DNA of 17,665 nt. Origin: Acidobacteriota bacterium (GTDB lineage Bacteria; Acidobacteriota; Terriglobia; Terriglobales; Acidobacteriaceae). Each line of letters starts with the position of its first letter. Position 1 is the stretch's first letter. Location of the stretch: positions 1-17,665 of the forward strand of contig JAKART010000007.1 in the NCBI GenBank assembly GCA_021819255.1. Direction: 5' to 3'. The notes beneath the pieces were generated by a model. That model had not been told where the DNA came from and made no database searches. It saw only the letters and a list, made by a program, of their open reading frames with translations. The position numbers were made by a program, and so were the translations under genes. Shown piece by piece: positions 1 to 10,059 of the stretch.

Positions 1-436
1 TCTCCTGATTGCCGCTGCCCTGGCGCTGCCGCTACACCGGCCGGCAGTGGATACGCTGGTCTGGAAGCCTTACACCCAGGCGAACTTTGCGGCCGCTCGG
101 GCATCTGGGGATCCAGTGTTTATCGACTTCACGGCGGCCTGGTGCTTGAGCTGCCAGGTGAATGAGCGGGCTGTGCTGGAGTCTGGCGCGGTGGAGCGGG
201 CGCTGGGAAAGAACCACATGCAGCTTCTCAAGGCGGACTGGACGCAGTATGATCCAATGATCACCAAACAGTTGTCCTCGCTGGGCAGAAGCGGTGTTCC
301 TACCTATGTGATCTATCCTCCGGGCACGATCTCCAATCCGGATGTCCTGCCCGAGGTTCTCACCGAGCAGGTCGTACTGAAAGCCATACGGACCGACGCC
401 CGGCCGATGGGCTCGCAGACCGCGAAATCGCGCTGA
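1..436 (+). CDS. DsbD-like thiol:disulfide interchange protein, C-terminal part (5' end cut by window)
   Basis: The reading frame is open from base 2 to the stop at 434-436, so the gene begins outside the window and its true start cannot be seen. What remains is about 16 mostly hydrophobic, Ala/Leu-rich residues, probably the end of the last membrane helix, followed by a thioredoxin-fold domain. The stretch reading FIDFTAAWCLSCQVNE matches the C-terminal periplasmic domain of DsbD (usual form VDFTADWC-x-x-CK-x-NE). Its redox CxxC cysteines are encoded at 143-145 and 152-154. DsbD takes electrons from cytoplasmic thioredoxin across the inner membrane and passes them to periplasmic thiol proteins. 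A later cis-Pro segment (GVPTYVIYPPG) fits the thioredoxin fold. The next gene on the same strand, 67 bp on, is an exported redoxin and a plausible electron acceptor. The family call is firm; the exact subfamily (full DsbD or a shorter CcdA fusion) cannot be decided from this fragment. Confidence 0.85.
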   Translation, partial: LLIAAALALPLHRPAVDTLVWKPYTQANFAAARASGDPVFIDFTAAWCLSCQVNERAVLESGAVERALGKNHMQLLKADWTQYDPMITKQLSSLGRSGVPTYVIYPPGTISNPDVLPEVLTEQVVLKAIRTDARPMGSQTAKSR

Positions 437-503
437 AGCCGAATCTCGCGGCGGCCCGTCTGAGCAGAGCGCCCGGAATCAAGCGTCAAGGAGGGTCCTG
501 ACA

Positions 504-1115
504 ATGAAGAAGTCACTGTGCGGATGGTTGGTAGCGGCAGGGTTGGCGATGATTCCACTGAGCGCGTTGGCGCTGAAGCCGGGAGACGCCGCCCCGGAGT
601 TTCATGGTGTGGATTCCAACGGCAAAACACAGACGCCGGCGCAGTACCGAGGCAAGTACGTGGTTCTGGAATGGACCAACCGGGATTGCCCCTACACGCG
701 CAAGCACTACCGTAGCGGCAACATGGAGCGCCTGCAAAAGGAGTGGACGGCCAAGGGGGTGATATGGCTTACGGTGATCTCCTCTGCGCCGGGGCAGGAG
801 GGATACGCGACGCCGGAGCTGGAGAACGCCTACCTGCGCAAGATGCACGCCGCGCCGACAGCGGTCATTCTGGATCCAAGCGGAAAGATCGGGCGGCTGT
901 ATGACGCCAAAACCACGCCGGATATGTTCGTGATCGATCCGCAGGGAAAGCTGATCTATGAGGGCGCGATCGACGACCGCCCGACGCCGGACCCGGCCAG
1001 CCTGCAGGGAGCAACGAACTATGTGAGCGCGGCGTTGCAGGAGGCAATGAAAGGGGAACCGGTCCAGACTCCTGTCACCCGGCCTTACGGCTGCAGTGTG
1101 AAGTACGGAGATTGA
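504..1115 (+). CDS. exported redoxin (AhpC/TSA-like thioredoxin-fold protein)
   Basis: This 203-residue protein has an N-terminal signal peptide: Lys-Lys, a hydrophobic core over residues 7-22, and probable cleavage after Ala-Leu-Ala at residue 23. The mature part looks like a peroxiredoxin/TlpA-type redoxin, with LKPGDAAPEF at the start, Cys62 in DCPYTRKH and a cis-Pro region TTPDMFVID near residue 139. The active motif is CPYT rather than CxxC, so there is only one cysteine at the usual site. A second cysteine, Cys197, lies seven residues from the C terminus in PYGCSVKY and could act as a resolving thiol. The start is supported by a strong Shine-Dalgarno, AAGGAGGG at 488-495, 8 nt before the ATG. 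The position right after a DsbD-like gene suggests a role in periplasmic thiol or peroxide reduction fed by DsbD. The substrate is unknown, and the family assignment is better supported than the function. Confidence 0.85.
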   Translation: MKKSLCGWLVAAGLAMIPLSALALKPGDAAPEFHGVDSNGKTQTPAQYRGKYVVLEWTNRDCPYTRKHYRSGNMERLQKEWTAKGVIWLTVISSAPGQEGYATPELENAYLRKMHAAPTAVILDPSGKIGRLYDAKTTPDMFVIDPQGKLIYEGAIDDRPTPDPASLQGATNYVSAALQEAMKGEPVQTPVTRPYGCSVKYGD

Positions 1116-1212
1116 GTCACCCGCGCAACGTTCTCAGGATGGGGCAGAGGCAGAGCGGCCGATGCCGATCGTTATGCGCTCAGCGGCAACTTCCTGCCGG
1201 ACCCATCCTGTT

Positions 1213-1231
1213 CTCGGATCGCGCATCCGAG
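1213..1231. terminator. hairpin between convergent genes, possible bidirectional terminator
   Basis: A perfect 7-bp inverted repeat (CTCGGAT / ATCCGAG) with a 5-nt loop lies in the 137-bp gap between the redoxin stop and the rarA stop, which face each other. A site for ending both transcripts is expected here. Neither side has a clear T-run, so it is not a classic intrinsic terminator. The rest of the gap holds nothing recognisable. Confidence 0.35.
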
Positions 1232-1252
1232 CGGCGGGCGCACGATGCTGCT

Positions 1253-2623
1253 TCACGTACCAGAGTTGGATCCGGACCCCCGCTCGCGGAGACGAGCAAT
1301 CTCGGCCATGCGTTGGGCCAGAAGCCTCTCGCGACCTTCGCCGGTGGGGTGATAGAAGCGGCGGTTGAGAAGCCCCTCGGGCAAGCACGGCATCGCGGCC
1401 ACCTTGCCTTCGACATCGTGGGCGTACTGGTAGCCTTTGCCGTAGTCCAACTGCTTCATCAACCGGGTGGGAGCGTTGCGCAGGTGCAGGGGCACGGGTT
1501 CGGCAGGGCTGGCTTCAATCTCGGCGCGAACCTCTCCGTAGGCTTTGTAGACGGCATTGGATTTGGGAGCGAGCGCCAGATAGACAACGGCCTGGGCTAG
1601 CGCCAGTTCCCCCTCCGGAGAACCCAGAAAATGCATGGCGTCGCGGGCCGAGAGACAGAGATTGAGCGCCTCGGGCGCTGCCAAGCCAACGTCTTCCACC
1701 GCCATGCGAACGATGCGGCGGGCGATATACATGGCGTCTTCGCCGGCGGCCAGCATGCGGCCCAGCCAGTAGAGCGCGGCATCGGCGTCGGAGTTGCGAA
1801 CTGATTTGTGCAGCGCGGAGATGATGTCATAGTGCTGTTCACCGCTCTTGTCGTAGAGCAGAACGCGCTGCTGCAGGGCATCGGATGCGATGTCCAGGGT
1901 GAGGACCGTCTCACCCCGGTCCTGAACCAGCCTGGCGGCAACTTCCAGGGCGTTGAGGGCATAGCGCGCGTCGCCGCTGGAGTAGCTGGCGATGGCCTCC
2001 AAAGCTTTCGTCTCTGCGCTGAAGGGAAGGTTGCCCAGCCCCCGCGCGTCTTGTGGAGATTTGCCCGTGCCCTCAGCCAGGGCGCGCTGCAGCAGGGCAA
2101 GGATTTCGGGCTGTTCCAGAGCACGCAGCGTGTAGACGCGGCAGCGGGAGAGCAACGCCGCATTGATCTCAAAGCTGGGATTTTCCGTGGTGGCGCCGAT
2201 CAGCCGGATGCTGCCGCGCTCCACGTAGGGAAGAAAGGCATCCTGCTGCGCTTTGTTGAAGCGATGAATCTCGTCGATGAACAGAATGGTGCGGGATCCG
2301 AACGAGGCAGCCTTCTCCGCGTCCGCCATCACCTGCTTGATCTCCTTGATGCCGGACAGCACCGCGGAGAACTCGATGAAGGTAGCGGAGGTGCGAAGGG
2401 CGATGATCTTGGCCAGCGAGGTCTTGCCCGACCCCGGCGGACCCCAGAAGATCAGCGAAGAAGCGTCATCGGATTCGATCTGGAGGCGCAGCGGCCTTCC
2501 CGGAGCCAGCAGATGCGACTGGCCGAAGAACTCGTCGAGCGACCGTGGCCGCATGCGTTCAGCCAGCGGGATGGACTGCGCTGGAGGCCGGGTTGAATCC
2601 GGGTTGGGGGTGAAGAGGCTCAT
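1253..2623 (-). CDS. rarA: replication-associated recombination protein A (RarA/MgsA AAA+ ATPase)
   Basis: This 456-residue AAA+ ATPase belongs to the RarA/MgsA/WRNIP1 family, which is related to the clamp loader and acts at stalled replication forks. Visible motifs are Walker A GPPGSGKT (61-68), Walker B ILFIDEIH (113-120), sensor 1 GATTEN (143-148) and a Ser-Arg-Cys arginine-finger segment around Arg160. The C-terminal half has the family's tetramerisation region, including ALYWLGRML, MYIARR and the late YHPTGEG segment. The length is typical. The ATG at 2623 is chosen over an in-frame GTG at 2653 because it shares an ATGA with the stop codon of the upstream methyltransferase gene, a common sign of translational coupling. 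Co-transcription with that gene is therefore likely, although the functions (fork maintenance and RNA methylation) have no obvious link. Confidence 0.95.
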   Translation of the reverse strand: MSLFTPNPDSTRPPAQSIPLAERMRPRSLDEFFGQSHLLAPGRPLRLQIESDDASSLIFWGPPGSGKTSLAKIIALRTSATFIEFSAVLSGIKEIKQVMADAEKAASFGSRTILFIDEIHRFNKAQQDAFLPYVERGSIRLIGATTENPSFEINAALLSRCRVYTLRALEQPEILALLQRALAEGTGKSPQDARGLGNLPFSAETKALEAIASYSSGDARYALNALEVAARLVQDRGETVLTLDIASDALQQRVLLYDKSGEQHYDIISALHKSVRNSDADAALYWLGRMLAAGEDAMYIARRIVRMAVEDVGLAAPEALNLCLSARDAMHFLGSPEGELALAQAVVYLALAPKSNAVYKAYGEVRAEIEASPAEPVPLHLRNAPTRLMKQLDYGKGYQYAHDVEGKVAAMPCLPEGLLNRRFYHPTGEGRERLLAQRMAEIARLRERGSGSNSGT

Positions 2624-3438
2624 GGAGTTCTGTGTGGAGGGCAGGAAGCGCACGCGCGCTGGCGCATGGCCTCATACAGCAGCGTGGAGCCGGCGACCGC
2701 GGCATTGAGAGACTCGACCGCAACGGGTATGCACACTCTATGATGCGCCAGCCGGAGAGCCTGGGCGGAGAGGCCGGCTCCCTCATTGCCGATCAGCAGA
2801 GCCGTTCGCGGAGCAAAGACGGTCTCCAGCAGGGAGGCCGCGCCGAGCGGTTGGGCCACGGCGGCATAGAGCCTGGCTCCCTGTGCTTGCAACTGGTCAC
2901 CAATCTCCTCCAGCGGCGCGCGGGCCAAAGGGACGCGAAAGACCGAGCCGGCCGAGGCCCGAACGACCTTGGGGTTCCACGGATTCACCGTCTCGGGAGT
3001 CACATACATCTGTTGCACCCCAAAGGCCTCCGCGCTGCGCAACAGCGTGCCCAGGTTGCCGGGGTCTTGCAGCGCCTCCACAACCAAAACCACTGCCTCC
3101 GGCGCCAGCCGGGTTAGCGTTAGCAGCGGAATGCGTACAACGGCGGCTATGCCCTGGGGCGAGGCGGTCTCCACAGCGCCGGCGAACACCTCGCGGCTTA
3201 GCGTGAAACAGCCGCAGGCCGCGGCTGTGGCCAGTGCCGGGCGATCGAGCAAACCCTGGCTACCTTCGCGCACAAAGAGACCTTCGATCTCCAGACCGGA
3301 GCGGATCGCCTCCGCGATGAGATGCTCTCCCTCCACGCCGAGCCGCTCCCCTGCCCGCGCCGCCTCTCCGCTGAAGGAGGCGCGGAGAGCTTTGACGCGA
3401 GCGTTGGACTTGCTGGTGATGAGCAAAGTTTCAGGCAT
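2620..3438 (-). CDS. TrmH/SpoU-family RNA 2'-O-methyltransferase
   Basis: The 272-residue product has the two-part layout of SpoU (SPOUT) RNA ribose methyltransferases. A small N-terminal RNA-binding domain contains ITSKSNARVKALR near the start. A C-terminal knotted catalytic domain carries three motifs: DPGNLGTLLRSAEAFG (125-140, with the conserved Asn and Arg), LLIGNEGAGLS (214-224) and IPVAVESLNAAVAGSTLLYEA (237-257). Such enzymes transfer a methyl group from S-adenosylmethionine to a ribose 2'-OH in rRNA or tRNA; the target nucleotide cannot be told from sequence. The ATG at 3438 is preferred because the family normally begins just before this motif. A TTG at 3462 would add eight residues, and neither has a good Shine-Dalgarno. 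The stop overlaps the rarA start by 4 bp (ATGA). The gene is divergent from the threonylcarbamoyl-AMP synthase gene across a 168-bp gap. Confidence 0.9.
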   Translation of the reverse strand: MPETLLITSKSNARVKALRASFSGEAARAGERLGVEGEHLIAEAIRSGLEIEGLFVREGSQGLLDRPALATAAACGCFTLSREVFAGAVETASPQGIAAVVRIPLLTLTRLAPEAVVLVVEALQDPGNLGTLLRSAEAFGVQQMYVTPETVNPWNPKVVRASAGSVFRVPLARAPLEEIGDQLQAQGARLYAAVAQPLGAASLLETVFAPRTALLIGNEGAGLSAQALRLAHHRVCIPVAVESLNAAVAGSTLLYEAMRQRACASCPPHRTP

Positions 3439-3606
3439 GGCGCAAAGCAGATTCCGAATCAAGCCGCCGCGCTCTGTGGTTGGTCGGATATCGCTGAGAT
3501 CCAGTGTAAGCGCTGTTTGCAGGGAAGCTATGCGAACAGAGACTTCGCTTTGCAGGAGGCATATGGGATAAAGTCATTGCTGGGGAAGATTAACTTGAAG
3601 GCTGAG
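3439..3606. other. divergent intergenic region between methyltransferase and TsaC/Sua5 genes
   Basis: This 168-bp gap must hold the 5' regions of both divergent genes. I see no convincing -35/-10 pair. The 8-mer TTTGCAGG occurs twice (3515-3522 and 3549-3556, 34 bp apart) and the bases after each copy are loosely similar, which is too weak to call an operator. Confidence 0.3.
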
Positions 3607-4239
3607 ATGCTCCGCATTCATCCAGACGAACCGGAACCGCGCCTGGTCTCTCAGGTTGTCGCTTCACTGCAACGCGGCGATGTGGTGGCTTTGCCCACAG
3701 ACACATTTTACGGATTGGCGGTCGACCCGGTGAATCTGCGCGCGGTCGAGCGGATTTATGAGCTGAAGACGCGGGCCAAGCACAAGCCTCTCTCCTTGTT
3801 GCTCTCCGACGTGGCCCAGGCCTATGAACTGGCGCGCGAGATCGACACGACCTTCGACAGACTGGCGGAGAGGTTTTGGCCGGGGCCGTTGACGATTGTG
3901 GTGAAGGCGGGCGGCAAACTGCCATTGCGTGTCACCGCGAACACCGGCAACGTGGCCCTGCGGGTTCCCGAAGCGCAGATCTGCCGGAGCGTTGTGCGCT
4001 CTCTGGGGCTGCCCATCACGGCGACTTCAGCGAATTTGAGCGGCCGCGCCGAGTGCGCCTACGCCGCCTGCGTGCGGGAGCAGTTCGGAGACAAGATCCC
4101 CGTCATTGTGGACGGCGGGCCGACCGCCCGCACGGTAGCTACCACCATCGTGGATCTGAGCGGGGGCGGAAACTCCTGGACGATCCTGCGCGAGGGCGCC
4201 ATTCCGACCTATGAGATCGCGCTCGCCCTGCAGCACTAG
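3607..4239 (+). CDS. L-threonylcarbamoyladenylate synthase (TsaC/Sua5/YrdC family)
   Basis: This 210-residue protein matches the YrdC/Sua5 fold that makes threonylcarbamoyl-AMP from threonine, bicarbonate and ATP, the first step of the universal t6A37 modification of ANN-decoding tRNAs. Diagnostic motifs are ALPTDTFYGLAVD (28-40), the K-x-R-x-K basic motif in LKTRAKHKPLSLLL (53-66), RFWPGPLTIVVK (89-100) and ITATSANLSG (137-146). It corresponds to the short TsaC/YrdC form without the extra Sua5 C-terminal domain. The frame is open much further upstream, to 3322, but that part lies opposite the divergent methyltransferase gene. The ATG at 3607 is supported by AAGG at 3598-3601 with 5-nt spacing and by the position of the first family motif. 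The gene is divergent from the RNA methyltransferase, so two RNA-modification genes share this control region. Confidence 0.93.
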   Translation: MLRIHPDEPEPRLVSQVVASLQRGDVVALPTDTFYGLAVDPVNLRAVERIYELKTRAKHKPLSLLLSDVAQAYELAREIDTTFDRLAERFWPGPLTIVVKAGGKLPLRVTANTGNVALRVPEAQICRSVVRSLGLPITATSANLSGRAECAYAACVREQFGDKIPVIVDGGPTARTVATTIVDLSGGGNSWTILREGAIPTYEIALALQH

Positions 4240-4366
4240 AATTTTGCCGGCGAGAACCGTGGCGGACAAGCCGTCTGCCTGCGCCGTTCACTCACCAACC
4301 GGTGCGCATGCCGGGGCATGGCAACCCAGGCATCAACCGGAGTCCGGCTCTTCGCCCGCGGAGGGC

Positions 4367-4402
4367 CCAAATCTCCAAAAGCATCCAAATCTCCAAAAGC
4401 AA
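4367..4402. repeat. two-copy tandem repeat, 18-bp unit
   Basis: Two head-to-tail copies of an 18-bp unit (ccaaatctccaaaagcat, then the same with a final a) differ at one base. They lie in the 286-bp gap between the TsaC/Sua5 gene and the YdcF-like gene, 124 bp before the chosen YdcF-like start. The rest of the gap shows no recognisable gene or terminator. Similar two-copy repeats with other units occur in further gaps of this window. Confidence 0.9.
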
Positions 4403-4525
4403 CGGAGGAAGCGTGGCGTCGGGCGCTAACTGGATTCCGCACGGCCTGTCGCGGCATACTTAAGGTTGGTCGCGCAACCCATGGATACCGTAGCAGCCAA
4501 ACCGGGGAACCAAGGAAGTGCGGAG

Positions 4526-5200
4526 ATGGCGGTTGGGACCCGGCCAACCGGGCGCAGATCGGGAGGCATCCACTGGCTGCGTTGGGCGCTGCTGGCGCTG
4601 CTGCTGGCCGCCACGGGATGGTTCACCTGGGTCTACCGTCAGATCGTGGCCACCGCGGGGCTCGACAACGCGCGGCCGGCGGACGCTATTGCCGTGTTTG
4701 GCGCGGCCGAGTATGTGGGAAGACCTTCTCCCGTGCTGCGCGCCCGGCTGGACAAAGCGGTCTCCCTCTTCGACGAGGGGATGGCGCCTTTGATCATCAC
4801 GCTGGGAGGCGGCTTTGAGAAGGACTCCGGAGAGACTGAGGGCGGCGTGGGGCGCGATTACCTGCTGGCCAACGGCGTGCCTTACGGCCAGATCATCGCC
4901 GAGACCAAGTCCTTCGATACCGAACAGCAGGTAACCAGCCTGGCCGGAATTGCGGCTCAGCGTCACCTTCGCCGCCTGATCGTCGTCAGCGATGGCACGC
5001 ACCTGTTTCGCATCGCGCTCCTCTGCAAACGGGCGGGGTTGAACGTCTACACCTGCCCGCGCGAACCGTTGGGCCATATCGACCAGGTGGATGCCGCCAA
5101 GCGGATTGCCCACGAGATGCTGAGCTACACCTTTGAGCGGCTGAACCTGAACGTGAGCCGGCTGCGCCTGTGGCTGCACCGACAAACCCCGGCCGGATAG
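4526..5200 (+). CDS. YdcF/SanA-type (DUF218) membrane-anchored protein
   Basis: The protein has 224 residues from the chosen start. After a short basic N terminus there is one membrane helix at about residues 17-37 (WLRWALLALLLAATGWFTWVY), so the DUF218 domain probably sits on the outer face of the membrane. The domain shows ADAIAVFGA (52-60), the RLDKAVSLFDEG segment, the strand IITLGGG (90-96), the TKSFDTEQQV segment (128-136) and IVVSDGTHLFRIALLCKRAG (152-171). DUF218 proteins include SanA and YdcF of E. coli, linked to envelope integrity, but the biochemical role is not established. The ATG at 4526 is supported by AAGGAAG at 4512-4518 with 7-nt spacing. An in-frame ATG at 4481 would add 15 residues but lacks a good ribosome-binding site. 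The gene converges on gpmI across a 95-bp gap in which I see no terminator. Confidence 0.82.
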   Translation: MAVGTRPTGRRSGGIHWLRWALLALLLAATGWFTWVYRQIVATAGLDNARPADAIAVFGAAEYVGRPSPVLRARLDKAVSLFDEGMAPLIITLGGGFEKDSGETEGGVGRDYLLANGVPYGQIIAETKSFDTEQQVTSLAGIAAQRHLRRLIVVSDGTHLFRIALLCKRAGLNVYTCPREPLGHIDQVDAAKRIAHEMLSYTFERLNLNVSRLRLWLHRQTPAG

Positions 5201-5295
5201 CGCCCTTTCGCGCAGTTGAACCGCAATGCCCCAACTTCAATCGGCGTCCCGCGCGGCCCGTGAGCTCCGGCAGGCGCATCTGCTGGGGAGTTGGA

Positions 5296-6924
5296 CTATG
5301 ACTCTGCGGCTTCAGCGGCCTCCACCAACGGAATGCGCAGATCGCCTCCGGTCATCTGCCGGGGCAGATCCAGCTTGAGCAAGCCGAGAATTGTGGGCGA
5401 GATATCACGCAGCGAACCGTCCGAGCGAAGGCTAAGCTTCTTGCCCTGGTCGGTGACCAGGATGAGGGGCACAGGGTTGGTGGTATGGGCGGTGTGCGGG
5501 CCACCTGTGACGGGGTCAATCAGCAGCTCGGCGTTGCCGTGATCGGCGGAGATGATCCAGTTGGCGTTGTGATGCTGGACGGCCTTGTAGATCCTCCCAA
5601 GCTGAACGTCAATGGCCTCCACCGCCTTGACCGTGGGCTCGATCTTGCCGGAGTGACCCACCATGTCCGCATTGGCGAAGTTCACAATGATCACGTCGAA
5701 GGCCGTGTCGTTGATCGATTTGACAACCACGTCCGCGATGCCTTCGGCCGACATCTCCGGAGCCAGGTCATAAGTGGCGACCTTTTTGGAAGGAATCAGC
5801 TCCCGGTCCTCTCCGGGAAACGGCTTTTCGATTCCGCCATTGAAGAAGTAGGTGACGTGAGCGTACTTCTCCGTCTCCGCAACACGCAGATTGCGCAGAT
5901 TGGCCGTAGCCATCACATTGGCCAGGAGGTTATCCATGCTCTCGGGTGGAATCACCATGGGCAGAGTGAACTTGGGATCGTACTGCGTCATCATGACGTA
6001 GTGCAGGTGGGCAGGAACGGTATGCAAGGGAATCTCTTCGTTCAACTCCGCGGCCCGGGGAAGGCCAAGGCCGGCGTCAGCGGTGAGGCCGCTGCGGCGA
6101 GTGAGAGCCCGGGTGATCTGGCGGGCTCGATCGGCGCGAAAGTTGAAACAGATGACGGCATCGCCCTCCGCGATCAGGCCGATGGGGCGCCGGCCTGCAT
6201 CGACGCAAACAAAGGGTTCGATGAACTCGTCGGTGACTCCGTTGTTGTAGCTCTCTTTGACCCGGCTGACAGGGTCGCTGTACCTGCCGCCAGTTGGATC
6301 GCCCTTGACCATGGCGCAAAAGGCCTTGGCAATCTTCTCCCAGCGCAAGTCGCGGTCCATGGCGTAGTAGCGGCCACTGACGCTGGCCAGTTGGCCGACG
6401 CCATACTCGGTGAACTTCTGCTCCAGTTCCTGGAGGTAACCGGCTCCGCTGGTGGGCAGCGTATCGCGGCCGTCGAGAAAGGCATGAACATACACGCGCT
6501 TGAGGTTGTGCTGCGCGGCCAGGCGCAGCAGCGCGTTCAGGTGACGCTGCTGCGAGTGGACCCCGCCGTCCGAGACCAGTCCGATCAGGTGCAAGGCGTG
6601 ACCCTGCTCGGCGACTCGGATGGCCGCCAGCAGCGTCGGGTCAGAGAAAAACTCCCCTGATTCGATGGCCATATCGATGCGCGTGATGTCCATGCGCACG
6701 ATCCGGCCCGCCCCGATATTGAGATGGCCAACCTCGCTGTTGCCCATCTGTCCGTCAGGGAGGCCGACGAAGTGGTCGCTGGCCTGGAGGAGCGTGTTGG
6801 GGTACTCGCGCAGCAGCTTGTCATAGTTTGGCTTGCGCGCCAGAGCGATGGCATTGCCGCGAGTTTCGACGCGGTAACCCCAACCGTCGAGGATGGTGAG
6901 GATCGCCGGTGGTGTTTTTCTCAT
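5296..6924 (-). CDS. gpmI: 2,3-bisphosphoglycerate-independent phosphoglycerate mutase
   Basis: This 542-residue enzyme interconverts 3- and 2-phosphoglycerate in glycolysis and gluconeogenesis. It has the alkaline-phosphatase-like dimetal core of the cofactor-independent family. Asp13 lies in ILDGWG and the phospho-acceptor Ser63 in [10 protein letters not shown]. The inserted transferase domain shows FLDGRDT (149-155), [11 protein letters not shown] (185-195) and NFRADR (261-266). The remaining metal ligands are in NADMVGH (Asp420, His424), SADHGN (Asp461, His462) and His480. The length is slightly above the usual 505-520, owing to internal segments and a short acidic tail. The start is fixed by AAGGAGG (6934-6940 on the complement) 9 nt before the ATG. 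Enolase, the next enzyme in the pathway, lies 164 bp upstream on the same strand, so co-expression is likely. Confidence 0.97.
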   Translation of the reverse strand: MRKTPPAILTILDGWGYRVETRGNAIALARKPNYDKLLREYPNTLLQASDHFVGLPDGQMGNSEVGHLNIGAGRIVRMDITRIDMAIESGEFFSDPTLLAAIRVAEQGHALHLIGLVSDGGVHSQQRHLNALLRLAAQHNLKRVYVHAFLDGRDTLPTSGAGYLQELEQKFTEYGVGQLASVSGRYYAMDRDLRWEKIAKAFCAMVKGDPTGGRYSDPVSRVKESYNNGVTDEFIEPFVCVDAGRRPIGLIAEGDAVICFNFRADRARQITRALTRRSGLTADAGLGLPRAAELNEEIPLHTVPAHLHYVMMTQYDPKFTLPMVIPPESMDNLLANVMATANLRNLRVAETEKYAHVTYFFNGGIEKPFPGEDRELIPSKKVATYDLAPEMSAEGIADVVVKSINDTAFDVIIVNFANADMVGHSGKIEPTVKAVEAIDVQLGRIYKAVQHHNANWIISADHGNAELLIDPVTGGPHTAHTTNPVPLILVTDQGKKLSLRSDGSLRDISPTILGLLKLDLPRQMTGGDLRIPLVEAAEAAES

Positions 6925-6996
6925 AAGGGCCAGCCTCCTTGGCTTGGTTCGGCAGAGATTGGAAAGGATCGCACAGGGAGGAGTGCAGGAGCTTGG

Positions 6997-7016
6997 AAAG
7001 CGCCTTCAGGCGCCTT
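6997..7016 (-). other. GC-rich hairpin between eno and gpmI
   Basis: Read on the minus strand, AAGGCGCC-TGAA-GGCGCTTT folds into an 8-bp stem with one G-U pair and a four-base loop, about 70 bp before the gpmI start. No T-run follows it beyond the stem. It could be a weak terminator, an mRNA-processing or stability element, or chance in GC-rich DNA. Confidence 0.35.
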
Positions 7017-7056
7017 GCGCGTAGCCCCATTCCAGAAGAAAAGAGCCATACGCAAG

Positions 7057-7083
7057 GCTGCCCTGCGGAGCGCCGGCGGCAGC
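7057..7083 (-). terminator. possible terminator hairpin downstream of eno
   Basis: Six bases after the eno stop on the minus strand, GCTGCC pairs with GGCAGC across a 15-nt GC-rich loop. A T-rich stretch (CTCTTTTCTTCT) appears only about 10-20 nt further on, so the spacing does not fit a classic intrinsic terminator. If active, it would reduce read-through from eno into gpmI. Confidence 0.35.
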
Positions 7084-7088
7084 GTTGG

Positions 7089-9942
<2,854 letters not shown>

Positions 9943-10048
9943 AACATTAACTCTACTCGCCGAGGCCGGCTTTCGGCTGAGGGCAGATGGAGGAGGAGGA
10001 GGCCGATGCCCTGCATCCGGAGCGGATTTCGGGAATCTATAATGACAT
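9943..10048. promoter_or_regulatory. divergent control region between sensor kinase and ribA
   Basis: This 106-bp gap contains four GGA repeats at 9989-10000 and, on the + strand, a consensus TATAAT at 10038-10043. No convincing -35 hexamer lies 16-18 bp upstream of it (the bases there read around ATCCGG). An FMN riboswitch, common before flavin genes, does not fit in the short space, and its conserved segments are absent. Confidence 0.4.
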
Positions 10049-10059
10049 ATGCCGTATAG
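10006..10059 (+). CDS. candidate 17-codon leader ORF overlapping the ribA start
   Basis: An ATG at 10006 follows a GGAGGAGGAGGAGG stretch (from 9989), the best Shine-Dalgarno sequence near ribA, and opens a 17-residue frame (MPCIRSGFRESIMTYAV). It ends with TAG at 10057-10059, so its last 11 bases overlap the ribA start at 10049 in another frame. This could couple ribA translation to the small ORF, because ribA itself lacks a usable Shine-Dalgarno. It may also be chance: the TATAAT inside it suggests transcription could begin downstream of its start codon. No similarity is known to me. Confidence 0.3.
   Translation: MPCIRSGFRESIMTYAV
10038..10043 (+). promoter_or_regulatory. consensus -10 element 5 nt before ribA ATG
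   Basis: TATAAT matches the bacterial sigma-70 -10 consensus exactly. With a 5-nt discriminator, transcription would begin at about the A of the ribA ATG at 10049, giving a leaderless or near-leaderless mRNA. The -35 region is poor, which lowers confidence. Confidence 0.45.

Noticed and set aside
1808..2596. A 262-codon open frame antisense to rarA
   Set aside because: It is the shadow of a well-supported AAA+ ATPase gene and has no motif of its own.
4318..4818. A 166-codon plus-strand frame over the 18-bp repeat and the YdcF-like gene
   Set aside because: It is out of frame with the clear DUF218 protein and has no domain. The repeated Ser-Pro-Lys it encodes comes only from the tandem DNA repeat.
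5485..6660. A 391-codon open frame antisense to gpmI
   Set aside because: It mirrors an intact phosphoglycerate mutase with all catalytic motifs. The antisense product shows no family motif and no ribosome-binding site of note.
9943..10048. FMN riboswitch upstream of ribA
   Set aside because: The space is too short and the conserved RFN-element segments are not visible.
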